A DNA stretch of 33,591 nucleotides from the NCBI GenBank assembly GCA_947623955.1, contig CANQIP010000016.1, positions 1 through 33,591 of the forward strand, given 5' to 3'. Below, one piece after another: positions 15,822 to 22,410 of this stretch. The notes under the pieces were generated by a model. It saw only the letters and a program-made list of their open reading frames with translations, was not told the origin of the DNA and did not search any database. Origin of the DNA: an uncultured Clostridia bacterium. GTDB taxonomy: Bacteria > Bacillota > Clostridia > UBA1381. Made by a program: the position numbers and the translations under genes. How positions within the stretch are numbered: the stretch's first letter is position 1; every line of letters begins with the position of its first letter.

Positions 15822-17298
15822 GCTTGACCGCGCCGAGATAATACACGTTTTCGTAGCCGAGGTATTCAAGGCACAGCTTTGCCTGCATCGCACGCTTGCC
15901 CGTCGCGCAGTATACGATTATTTTCTGCGACTTGTCGGGTATAACGTGTTTCGCTATCGCGCCCACGGCGAGGTAGCAGATGTTCACCGCACCGTCCAAA
16001 TGCGATTTTTCAAACTCGCTCTCCTCGCGTGCGTCAACAAGAACGGCTCCGTTTTCAACAAGTTCTTTCGCCTCGTCAAGCGTTATTTTAACGGTCGGTT
16101 TACTCTCTATTTCGCCTATGTCGTCCTTGTTCGCTACGGGAACACTGTCCTCGGTTTCAATTCTGTATACGATTACGCCGTGACCTTTCACCCTTGCCGC
16201 AATTTCGTTATTTATCGTAACGTCCGCGCCGTTTGTAATGTCTCTCGCGGATATGACCCTGCCCGCAAGACCGACCTCCGCAAGCGCCGCACTCATGTCA
16301 AGCGTACCGGTACTCCTGTTTAAGAGCGCGACCGCCTTGACGCGCGAGTTTTTCTCTCCCAAATCCTTTATCCAAACCTCGCCGACCGTTTTACCGTCCG
16401 CGTCCTTAATTTCCTTCGCGACATACGCCTGCAGGCACGCGCTGTCCTGATTTATCGCTATAAGCTCGCGGTTTTTGAGTATTTCGAGCGTTTCATCGCT
16501 TATTTTCGTGAGGTCGCAGCCAATCATAAGCGGCGTTGACATCATGCACCACATCGCGAAATGCGTCTTTTCCTCCTCGTGCGTCATGCCGCCGTTGCCG
16601 AGCTGCATCATGTCGAGGTCGTTCACGTGTCCGGGCGACGCGTAACGCGCAAGCGGCTTTATCATGTCTATCTGGTACATCACCGAGTCAAAGTCGGGGG
16701 CTATGTCCGCGCCGGTGCGCCACGAGTCCGCGACCTTCGCAGCCCACGGCCCGGGGAACTGCCAGCGGCAGATGTTGTACACAAGCTGTCTGCCCGTTTC
16801 GCGGCGAATATCGTCTATAATATTCCCTATCTTTGTGTACTGCTCCTTCTCGTCAAGTCCGAGCCGCACGCCGCCGCACCAGTCGACCTTTATAAAATCG
16901 TAGCCGCAGTCAACGAGGAACATACGCAGATCCCGTTCCTCATAGCCGTACAGACCGACGCCCGCGCCGTCCTTATTCTCGCCGTCGTAATAGTGACCGC
17001 AGGTGTTGTCGCCGCCGTCCGAATAAATGCCCGCCTTAAGTCCGAGCGAATGAGCGTAATCGGCTATAACCTTTATGCCGTTCGGAAAACGTTCCTTGTG
17101 GAACAGGAGTTGTCCGTCCGCAGCGCGTCCGCCGAAAAAACCGTCGTCCATATTAAAATACGTGTAGCCGCAGTCCGCAAGTCCCGTTTTCACGAGCGCG
17201 TCCGCCTGCTCCTTCATTATTTCCTCGCTTATATGCGTTCTGAAACAATTCCACGACGCCCAGCCCATAAGCGGCGTTTTCCTGTACAATTCTCCCAT
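15811..17298 (-). CDS. GH27 family glycosidase (alpha-galactosidase-like) fused to C-terminal rhodanese domain
   Basis: 495 residues, no signal peptide, so probably cytoplasmic. Residues 5-385 form a GH27 TIM barrel and C-terminal beta-domain, with TPLMGWASWNCF, NMDDGFF, GIYSDGG and FIKVDWCGG. Asp139 is the expected nucleophile, and Asp198 in WRTGADI the acid/base. GH27 enzymes cleave alpha-galactosides, alpha-N-acetylgalactosaminides or beta-L-arabinopyranosides. Residues about 400-495 are a rhodanese-like domain (LVDAREESEFEKSHLDGAVNI) with an intact active loop YCATGKR (Cys464), competent to carry a persulfide. The ATG at 17298 has GGGAGG 6 bases upstream; an ORF extension to 17337 lacks a ribosome site. 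The fusion is unusual, and why a glycosidase needs a sulfurtransferase domain is unclear. Confidence 0.9.
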   Translation of the reverse strand: MGELYRKTPLMGWASWNCFRTHISEEIMKEQADALVKTGLADCGYTYFNMDDGFFGGRAADGQLLFHKERFPNGIKVIADYAHSLGLKAGIYSDGGDNTCGHYYDGENKDGAGVGLYGYEERDLRMFLVDCGYDFIKVDWCGGVRLGLDEKEQYTKIGNIIDDIRRETGRQLVYNICRWQFPGPWAAKVADSWRTGADIAPDFDSVMYQIDMIKPLARYASPGHVNDLDMMQLGNGGMTHEEEKTHFAMWCMMSTPLMIGCDLTKISDETLEILKNRELIAINQDSACLQAYVAKEIKDADGKTVGEVWIKDLGEKNSRVKAVALLNRSTGTLDMSAALAEVGLAGRVISARDITNGADVTINNEIAARVKGHGVIVYRIETEDSVPVANKDDIGEIESKPTVKITLDEAKELVENGAVLVDAREESEFEKSHLDGAVNICYLAVGAIAKHVIPDKSQKIIVYCATGKRAMQAKLCLEYLGYENVYYLGAVKLEK

Positions 17299-17327
17299 AG
17301 CGTCCTCCCGTATGTCTGTTTTCCTAT

Positions 17328-17356
17328 ATCTTACCACATCGGGGCGAAATATGCAA
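17328..17356 (-). promoter_or_regulatory. Promoter of the GH27-rhodanese gene
   Basis: On the minus strand, TTGCAT (17351-17356) and TAAGAT (17328-17333) are 17 bases apart, about 30 bases before the ATG at 17298. It is back-to-back with the promoter of the RnfC-like gene. Confidence 0.65.
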
Positions 17357-17371
17357 GACGCAATAATTTAT

Positions 17372-17400
17372 TTGCTTTTTTCGCGGCATTATGGTAAAAT
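17372..17400 (+). promoter_or_regulatory. Promoter of the RnfC-like gene
   Basis: TTGCTT (17372-17377), a 17-base spacer and TAAAAT (17395-17400) lie 32 bases before the ATG. Confidence 0.65.
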
Positions 17401-17432
17401 ACGTTTATATAACAAAAAAGGAGACAACAAAA

Positions 17433-18464
17433 ATGGCGATTTCCTTTAAGGGTGCAAAAAAATACGCGAAACATAACGGTTTTTCGCGGACGCGTGAAAT
17501 CAGAACGCCCATTCCCTCGTCAATGCACCGTTACCCACTCGGGCAGAACGGCTTTTCGCTCGAACCCGTCGTGGCTGAGGGTGATTTTGTGCTGATAGGT
17601 CAGAAGATAGCCGATATAGCCGAGTTTGACACCGTTCCCGTTATAAGCGGCTCGTCGGGCAAGGTGGTTTCCGTGGACGAAAACAGCGTCACCGTCGAAA
17701 ACGATATGATGTTCGCCCGCGCTCCGCACGTAAAGGCGGCAAAGCCCGTAAGCGAGCTTACTACGCGCGAGACGCTGTGGCTTTTGAGAGAGGGCGGCGT
17801 GTACGACAGCATACAGCGCGCGCCGCTGCACACACTGCTTTCCGAAAGACGCGTGAGCGACTGTATAATCGTCTGCTGCTTTGACTCCGACCCCTACGTT
17901 TCATCACCGCAGATGTCGGCGAGGGATAACGCGGAGGTGATTATATCCGCGCTCGAAACGGCTATGCGGCTGTCGGGCATAACGACGGCGTACATAGCGG
18001 TCGAGAACGACACAAAAAAAACTTACGCCGATTTTAAATATCATCTGCGCTATCACCCCAAAATTTCGCCTGTGATTTTAAAGGCGCGATACCCGCAGAG
18101 CAGGAGCGAGATACTTATAAACGCCGTGACGGGCAGTCCGCTGACAAACGCGCTCATACTGTCGCCCGAAACGCTCGTGAATATGTCGGGCGTGCTTAAT
18201 ACGGGCGCGCCGGTAACGAATAAGCTTGTAACCGTATCGGGAGACGAGATTTTGGAGCCCGAGACATTCTCCGTGCCGATAGGCGCGTCGGCGGCGTCCG
18301 TAATCGAAAGCGGCGGCTACTCGTCGCCCGCGTATGTGATTGACGGCGGTGTCGTCGACGGAGAACGGATAACCGACCTCGACGCGCCCGTAACGCACGA
18401 CACAAAAGCGCTCATCGCGTTTAACGACGAAAAAAACATACCGAAATACAGAAAGCTGCCGTGA
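17433..18464 (+). CDS. Truncated, cofactor-poor RnfC-like protein
   Basis: 343 residues resembling electron transport complex subunit RnfC. The N-terminal barrel-sandwich segment reads TPIPSSMHRYPLGQNGFSLEP, then VAEGDFVLIGQKIAD and VISGSSGKVVSV. A middle domain has LLREGGVY, PYVSSPQMSARDNAEVII and ARYPQSRSEILINAVTG, which aligns with the RnfC kYPqGxExxLI segment. A SLBB-like part follows (NTGAPVTNKLVTVSG, PIGAS). Two usual features are missing. The glycine-rich FMN/NADH loop (GxGGAGFP) is replaced by YDSIQRAPL, and the C-terminal ferredoxin-like cysteine motifs are absent; RnfC is normally about 440 residues. No other rnf genes are near. AAGGAG precedes the ATG at 17433. It may be a structural or regulatory derivative. 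Confidence 0.75.
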   Translation: MAISFKGAKKYAKHNGFSRTREIRTPIPSSMHRYPLGQNGFSLEPVVAEGDFVLIGQKIADIAEFDTVPVISGSSGKVVSVDENSVTVENDMMFARAPHVKAAKPVSELTTRETLWLLREGGVYDSIQRAPLHTLLSERRVSDCIIVCCFDSDPYVSSPQMSARDNAEVIISALETAMRLSGITTAYIAVENDTKKTYADFKYHLRYHPKISPVILKARYPQSRSEILINAVTGSPLTNALILSPETLVNMSGVLNTGAPVTNKLVTVSGDEILEPETFSVPIGASAASVIESGGYSSPAYVIDGGVVDGERITDLDAPVTHDTKALIAFNDEKNIPKYRKLP

Positions 18465-18480
18465 CAATCACAGCAGCTTT
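18452..18480. terminator. Convergent hairpin overlapping both stop codons
   Basis: A near-perfect palindrome: AAAGCTGC pairs with GCAGCTTT, then one mismatch, then GTGA pairs with TCAC around a CAA loop. It contains the TGA stop of the RnfC-like gene (18462-18464) and the stop of the phospholipase-type gene (18468-18470). The plus strand then reads TTCTCTTT. It can serve as a terminator for both converging genes. Confidence 0.7.
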
Positions 18481-19121
18481 TCTCTTTCAGCTATCAGTCG
18501 TAAAAGATACGACGCGCACTCTATGAAGTTTTCTATTTCCTCCGGTCGGGTGTATATGTATTCCCTGTCCGGCACTTCCTCGTAATTCGTGTAGTAGTCC
18601 GTGATGAATTTTATCTGCGCCGTAAGCTGTCCTTTTTCGTAATACGGCAGGTAGTCCTTCACCTCGGTGATGGTCGTCAGAATGTCGTACACGGGGTGGT
18701 GTTTCGACCTTTGCAGATACGCCGCGTCGATTTCGTTCCAGTCCTTTTTTATCACGCTCAGAAAATGCGGATTTTTATCGTACTGTTCCTTGTATTTTAT
18801 ATGCGTCGGCATATACATCGTCACCGACCACATTATATCCGTCATAAGATGAAGGTAGTAGCCGAGATAGAACCAGTAATCGCCGCCGCTTGCGCCCGTG
18901 ACGTACCGCGCCTTAAAATCCTTGTATCGGCAGTCGTTTTTCGCGCCTGTCGGCGACCAGTGCGTCACCGTCGGGGGCGGCTCAAACTCGCCCTCGCTGT
19001 CCTTTTTCCCGTAACCGCAGTCGGGCGCGACCGTACCCGTCACAAATTCCCTGTGATATTCCTTCGGCACTCTGTCCAAAAATCTTCCGGCTATACGCAG
19101 ATGCACTCCCCAAGTTGCCAT
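18468..19121 (-). CDS. Zinc-dependent phospholipase C family protein (PF00882-type)
   Basis: 217 residues, no signal peptide. The pattern of His and Asp residues matches the zinc-dependent phospholipase C/S1-P1 helical fold: N-terminal MATWGVHLRIA (the Trp2-type start places the N-terminus near the metal site), TGTVAPDCGY, VTHWSP, YLGYYLHLMTDIMW. Bacterial cytoplasmic members of this family are common and mostly uncharacterised, so the true substrate may not be a phospholipid. A GGAGG lies upstream of the ATG. It begins 18 bases after the last M42 aminopeptidase gene and is probably its operon partner. It converges on the RnfC-like gene with only 3 bases between the stop codons. Confidence 0.85.
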   Translation of the reverse strand: MATWGVHLRIAGRFLDRVPKEYHREFVTGTVAPDCGYGKKDSEGEFEPPPTVTHWSPTGAKNDCRYKDFKARYVTGASGGDYWFYLGYYLHLMTDIMWSVTMYMPTHIKYKEQYDKNPHFLSVIKKDWNEIDAAYLQRSKHHPVYDILTTITEVKDYLPYYEKGQLTAQIKFITDYYTNYEEVPDREYIYTRPEEIENFIECASYLLRLIAEREKLL

Positions 19122-19139
19122 TTTTACACCTCCAAAATT

Positions 19140-20129
19140 TTACCATTCGGTTTCCGCCGCGAGCTTTATAAGTCTCGCGCAGTTTTCTATGTCGGAAATA
19201 CTCGCCGTTTCCGATACCGAGTGTATATACCGCGTCGGCACGGATATGCCGCCCGTTTTTATTCCCGCGCGGGTCAGGTGAATAGCGCCCGCGTCCGTGC
19301 CGCCGTCCGTCATTATTTCAAGCGTATGCGGCACGTTGTTTTTTCGTGCCGTCTGAATGAGCCTGTCCCTTACGGACGCGTCACATATCACGGATCTGTC
19401 CATTACCTTTATCGCCGCGCCGCCGCCAAGTTTTACGCCGCTTTTCGCCATACCCGGCACATCGCCCGTATCGGTTGTGTCAACGGATATGGCAACATCG
19501 GGTTCAAGCGCGAACGCGGCTGTTTTCGCGCCGCGAAGTCCGACCTCCTCCTGCGTGGTGAACACAAATATCAAGTCGTTCATATCGCCTTTTATTTCAC
19601 TCATCGCTGCCATCATAGCCGCGCATCCGGCGCGGTTATCGAGAGCCTTCGATATTACCGTGTCGCCGCGTGTGTAAAAGTCTCCGACAAACGCGGCGCA
19701 GTCGCCTATCTTTGCAATTTCTTCAGCCTCTTCCCTGTTTTGCGCGCCTACGTCTATAAACATCTTGTCCGTTTTCGGCTTGTCGCCGAGCTTTTCCTCG
19801 TCGGCGGCTATTACGCCCTCCGCGCCGTTTAAAAAGCGCACGCGCAGGTTTATTAGATTTTTTACGTTCAGTCCGCCAAGCGGCGCGAAATACAAAAATC
19901 CCTTTTCGTCCGCGCCCGTTATTATAACGCCGATTTCGTCCATATGCGCGGCGAACATTATTTTTTTACCGTTTCCGCGTCGGCGGGCGATGAGGTTACC
20001 CATGCCGTCGGCGTACACCTCTCCGCAGTATTTCTCCGCATACCGCGCAATGTAATCCCTAATGCCGCTTTCGCAGCCGGACGGCGCGTCAATACGCGTC
20101 ATGTCCTCCAGTAATTTCAAAATTTCCAT
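19140..20129 (-). CDS. M42 family aminopeptidase, catalytically intact (copy 3 of operon)
   Basis: 329 residues, the family length. M42 enzymes are dinuclear metallo-aminopeptidases that build hollow TET dodecamers and trim peptides in the cytoplasm. Every expected residue is visible: His62 in AAHMDE, Asp in ALDNR, Glu-Glu in TQEEVG, Asp in SVDTTD, and His in YIHSVSE. The insertion dimerisation domain (about 70-165) is normal. Its ATG shares one base with the stop of the upstream pseudo-peptidase (TAATG), so expression is coupled. Family members are called glutamyl aminopeptidases or cellulase M, but specificity cannot be read here. Confidence 0.95.
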   Translation of the reverse strand: MEILKLLEDMTRIDAPSGCESGIRDYIARYAEKYCGEVYADGMGNLIARRRGNGKKIMFAAHMDEIGVIITGADEKGFLYFAPLGGLNVKNLINLRVRFLNGAEGVIAADEEKLGDKPKTDKMFIDVGAQNREEAEEIAKIGDCAAFVGDFYTRGDTVISKALDNRAGCAAMMAAMSEIKGDMNDLIFVFTTQEEVGLRGAKTAAFALEPDVAISVDTTDTGDVPGMAKSGVKLGGGAAIKVMDRSVICDASVRDRLIQTARKNNVPHTLEIMTDGGTDAGAIHLTRAGIKTGGISVPTRYIHSVSETASISDIENCARLIKLAAETEW

Positions 20130-21130
20130 TATATCAGTTCTCCGATTTTATTGAGGTAAAGTCTTATAAATTTTTCCGTTTCTCCTATGTCGCCCTTGTC
20201 GGCTATTGACACGGGAGATTTCTCATAGCGGCACGGTATAAGCGCGCTCACGACGCGCGCGTCCGTAAGCTGCGCCGTTCCTCCGTCTGTAGGGTCGGAC
20301 GTTACGCCGCGGTTTACCCGTATGCCGCTTTCATCTGACGCATCGAGCAGCTTTTCGGCAAGGCTGCGGTCGCTTATTACCCGCGCGTCGCGCAGGCTTA
20401 CCGTTACGCCCTCACCGAGTTTTAACCCCCGCGTCTCGCAGCCGTACATATCAGTCGTGTCGGCTGCCGTCACGGTGAGAACCGCGTCGGCGTTTAGCTT
20501 GTGCGACACCGCAGCCGCGCCGCGCGAGCCAACCTCGTGCTGAACGGTGAACACAGCGTAAAAGTCGTAGGGGTATTCGCCGCCGAGCGCGTTTATGAGC
20601 GCCGCACACGCCGCGCTCCGTTCGAGCGCCTTACCCTTAACGCGTCCGCCGAGGTCGGCAAACGAGGTGTCAAACGTCGCATACTCGCCGAGATGCACGC
20701 GCTTTTCCGCGTCGGCTTTATCCTTCGCGCCTATATCTATAAACAAATCCTTCGTCTTTGTGACCGTCTCGCGCTCGCTCTTTGTGCGAAGATGCACCGC
20801 CTTCATGCCAATTACGCCCTTTTCGCCGCCGCGCGTAACGACGCGCTTTGACACGAGCTTTCGCGCGTCAATGCCGCCTACAAGCTTAAATTTCAAGTAG
20901 CCCTTGTCGGTTATTTTGCTTATTATAAGCCCGACTTCATCCATGGGAGCCGTCACGGCTATCGTTTTGCCGCGTGCTTTGCCCTTTTTGAGAGCGATCA
21001 CGTTTCCCATGGTGTCAACGGTTATCTCGTCGGTTTTGTCCTTTATTTCGTCGATTATGAGCCGTCTCACATCATTCTCCGCGCCGCTGACGCCGAAGGT
21101 CTCGGAAAGCCGTTTCATAAGGTCAGCCAT
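20129..21130 (-). CDS. M42-family pseudo-aminopeptidase, metal site lost (copy 2 of operon)
   Basis: 333 residues, full length and unbroken, with the M42 fold clearly readable (FGVSGAENDVRR, DTMGNVIAL, LVGGIDARKL). The catalytic residues are replaced. The metal His of the HxDE motif is Pro62 (TAPMDEVG). The bridging Asp of ALDxR is Glu170 (ALERSA). The general-base Glu of QEEVG is His198 (QHEVG), while Glu199 is retained. The Asp of the SVD motif is Thr221, and the final His of YxHS is Lys304 (YEKS). An active enzyme is very unlikely. The start is ATG at 21130, inside the 3' end of the previous gene, with GAGG 10 bases upstream. Flanking intact paralogues suggest a structural or regulatory subunit of a mixed TET particle. 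Confidence 0.93.
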   Translation of the reverse strand: MADLMKRLSETFGVSGAENDVRRLIIDEIKDKTDEITVDTMGNVIALKKGKARGKTIAVTAPMDEVGLIISKITDKGYLKFKLVGGIDARKLVSKRVVTRGGEKGVIGMKAVHLRTKSERETVTKTKDLFIDIGAKDKADAEKRVHLGEYATFDTSFADLGGRVKGKALERSAACAALINALGGEYPYDFYAVFTVQHEVGSRGAAAVSHKLNADAVLTVTAADTTDMYGCETRGLKLGEGVTVSLRDARVISDRSLAEKLLDASDESGIRVNRGVTSDPTDGGTAQLTDARVVSALIPCRYEKSPVSIADKGDIGETEKFIRLYLNKIGELI

Positions 21131-22140
21131 TTCGTATCGACCTCGCTTTCCTTTATAAATTCCGTGAGAAGATCTGCCGTCGCCTCTGCGTCGGATACGT
21201 CGAGCGTTTCGACGGACGTGTGCATATATTTTAGCGGTATCGACAAAAGCGCGGTCGGTATGCCGTCTCGTGCGGTCTGTATCTCCCACGCGTCCGTACC
21301 CGTGTCGCCGCCCTCAACCTCGACAACGGCTTTTATACCGTGATTTTCGGCTGTTTTGAGCAGACGGTCGGTAAAGCGCGGGTGAAGGTTTGGGCCTACG
21401 CACACAGCCGTGCCGCAGCCCGTTTCAAACGCGTCGGAATTGTCGGGCGTGGCGGCGTGCGTCACGTCTATCGCTATTGCCATGTCGGGGTTCACGCCGT
21501 AGGCGGTCGTCCTGCCGCCGCGGCAGCCGACCTCCTCCTGTACAGCCGCCACGGCGTACACGTCGACGTTTAAATCGGCGTTTTGTATATTCTTCATCAC
21601 CGTTATTATCGCCGCGACGCTCGCGCGGTCGTCGAGCGACTTTCCGCTGAACTGCGTATCGCCCAAGGCTCCCACCGACTGCGCTATCGTTACGCTGTCG
21701 CCGACGGACACGCACTCCTTGACCGTCCTTGCGTCAAGTCCCGTGTCGATAGCCATGTCGCGTATATCGACGCTCTTGCCGTCCTCAAGAAAACGCTCGG
21801 GCTGTATTCCTATCACGCCCCACAAATCGCGCTTTCCGTGTACCGTTACCTCGCCCGACGGGAGCGTAGTCTTGTCCACGCCGCCGACGTTTGTGAACGT
21901 TAGGTAGCCCTCGTCGGTTATTGACGTGACCATAAGTCCTATCTCGTCGCAGTGTGCCTCGATCATGACGGACGGCGCGTTTTCCTTTCCGCACAGCTTA
22001 CATCCTATCACGCTGCCGAGCGCGTCGGTTTTAACGCTGTCGCAGTACGGCGCGAGGAGATTTTTTATTTCGTCCGTTATTCTGTATTCAAATCCCGATA
22101 TGCCGCGCATATCGCTGAGTTGTTTGATTAGGTCTTTCAT
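21115..22140 (-). CDS. M42 family aminopeptidase, catalytically intact (copy 1 of operon)
   Basis: 341 residues. It has the complete dinuclear site: His63 in EAHCDEIG, Asp in SLDDRA, Glu-Glu in VQEEVGCRGG, Asp in AIDVTH and His in YMHTSVET. The bulk of the sequence is clearly diverged from copy 3, so these are old paralogues rather than a fresh tandem duplication. AAAGGA lies about 10 bases upstream of the ATG at 22138-22140. Its last 16 bases overlap the start of the pseudo-peptidase gene. It follows the palindromic repeat region that separates this operon from murD; I found no clear promoter there. Confidence 0.95.
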   Translation of the reverse strand: MKDLIKQLSDMRGISGFEYRITDEIKNLLAPYCDSVKTDALGSVIGCKLCGKENAPSVMIEAHCDEIGLMVTSITDEGYLTFTNVGGVDKTTLPSGEVTVHGKRDLWGVIGIQPERFLEDGKSVDIRDMAIDTGLDARTVKECVSVGDSVTIAQSVGALGDTQFSGKSLDDRASVAAIITVMKNIQNADLNVDVYAVAAVQEEVGCRGGRTTAYGVNPDMAIAIDVTHAATPDNSDAFETGCGTAVCVGPNLHPRFTDRLLKTAENHGIKAVVEVEGGDTGTDAWEIQTARDGIPTALLSIPLKYMHTSVETLDVSDAEATADLLTEFIKESEVDTKWLTL

Positions 22141-22174
22141 TACATTGTGTTCCTTTTAAGTGGGATTGGGGTGT

Positions 22175-22279
22175 AAAACCCCTCCGACGCCTACGGCGCC
22201 ACCTCCCCTAGTAGGGGAGGCATACGATGAGGCTCCCCTACTAGGGGAGCTGTCACACGTAGTGTGACTGAGGGGTTTT
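22175..22279. repeat. 105-bp palindromic MITE/REP-like element
   Basis: Bounded by a perfect 10-base inverted repeat, AAAACCCCTC (22175-22184) and GAGGGGTTTT (22270-22279). Inside are two 17-base near-identical palindromes (CTCCCCTAGTAGGGGAG at 22203-22219 and CTCCCCTACTAGGGGAG at 22233-22249), a GTCACAC-GTA-GTGTGAC hairpin (22252-22268) and a GACGCC-TAC-GGCGCC hairpin. There is no open reading frame. It looks like a non-autonomous mobile or REP-type element. From general familiarity, similar units recur between genes in many gut Clostridia genomes. Confidence 0.75.
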
Positions 22280-22282
22280 GCA

Positions 22283-22386
22283 GGCGACCGCGAGGGTCGC
22301 CCGCGGGCTGGGGGATTCCTTTTCAATTTCTACAATGAATCCCTCCACCGCCTTCGGCGGTTCCCCTCCCTTTGACAAGGGAGGCT
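22283..22386. repeat. Companion hairpin repeats between murD and the M42 operon
   Basis: A GGCGACC/GGTCGCC hairpin lies at 22283-22301. A second unit at 22338-22386 begins AATCCCTC and contains ACCGCC-TTC-GGCGGT (22348-22362) and CCTCCCTT-TGAC-AAGGGAGG (22366-22385). Its composition and stem arrangement echo the 105-bp element, so this is probably a related, partial copy. Together the repeats fill the 270-base gap at 22141-22410, which has no gene and no evident promoter. Confidence 0.65.
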
Positions 22387-22410
22387 ATCGCCGCAAAATC
22401 TCGCTTTACC

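Noticed and set aside
20129-21289. Longer start for the pseudo-aminopeptidase at 21289
   Set aside because: The extra residues overlap the upstream aminopeptidase gene, are Arg-rich noise and have no M42 similarity; ATG at 21130 fits the family start.
22141-22410. CRISPR array
   Set aside because: The repeats are palindromic arms of mobile-type elements with no regular spacers, and no cas genes are present.
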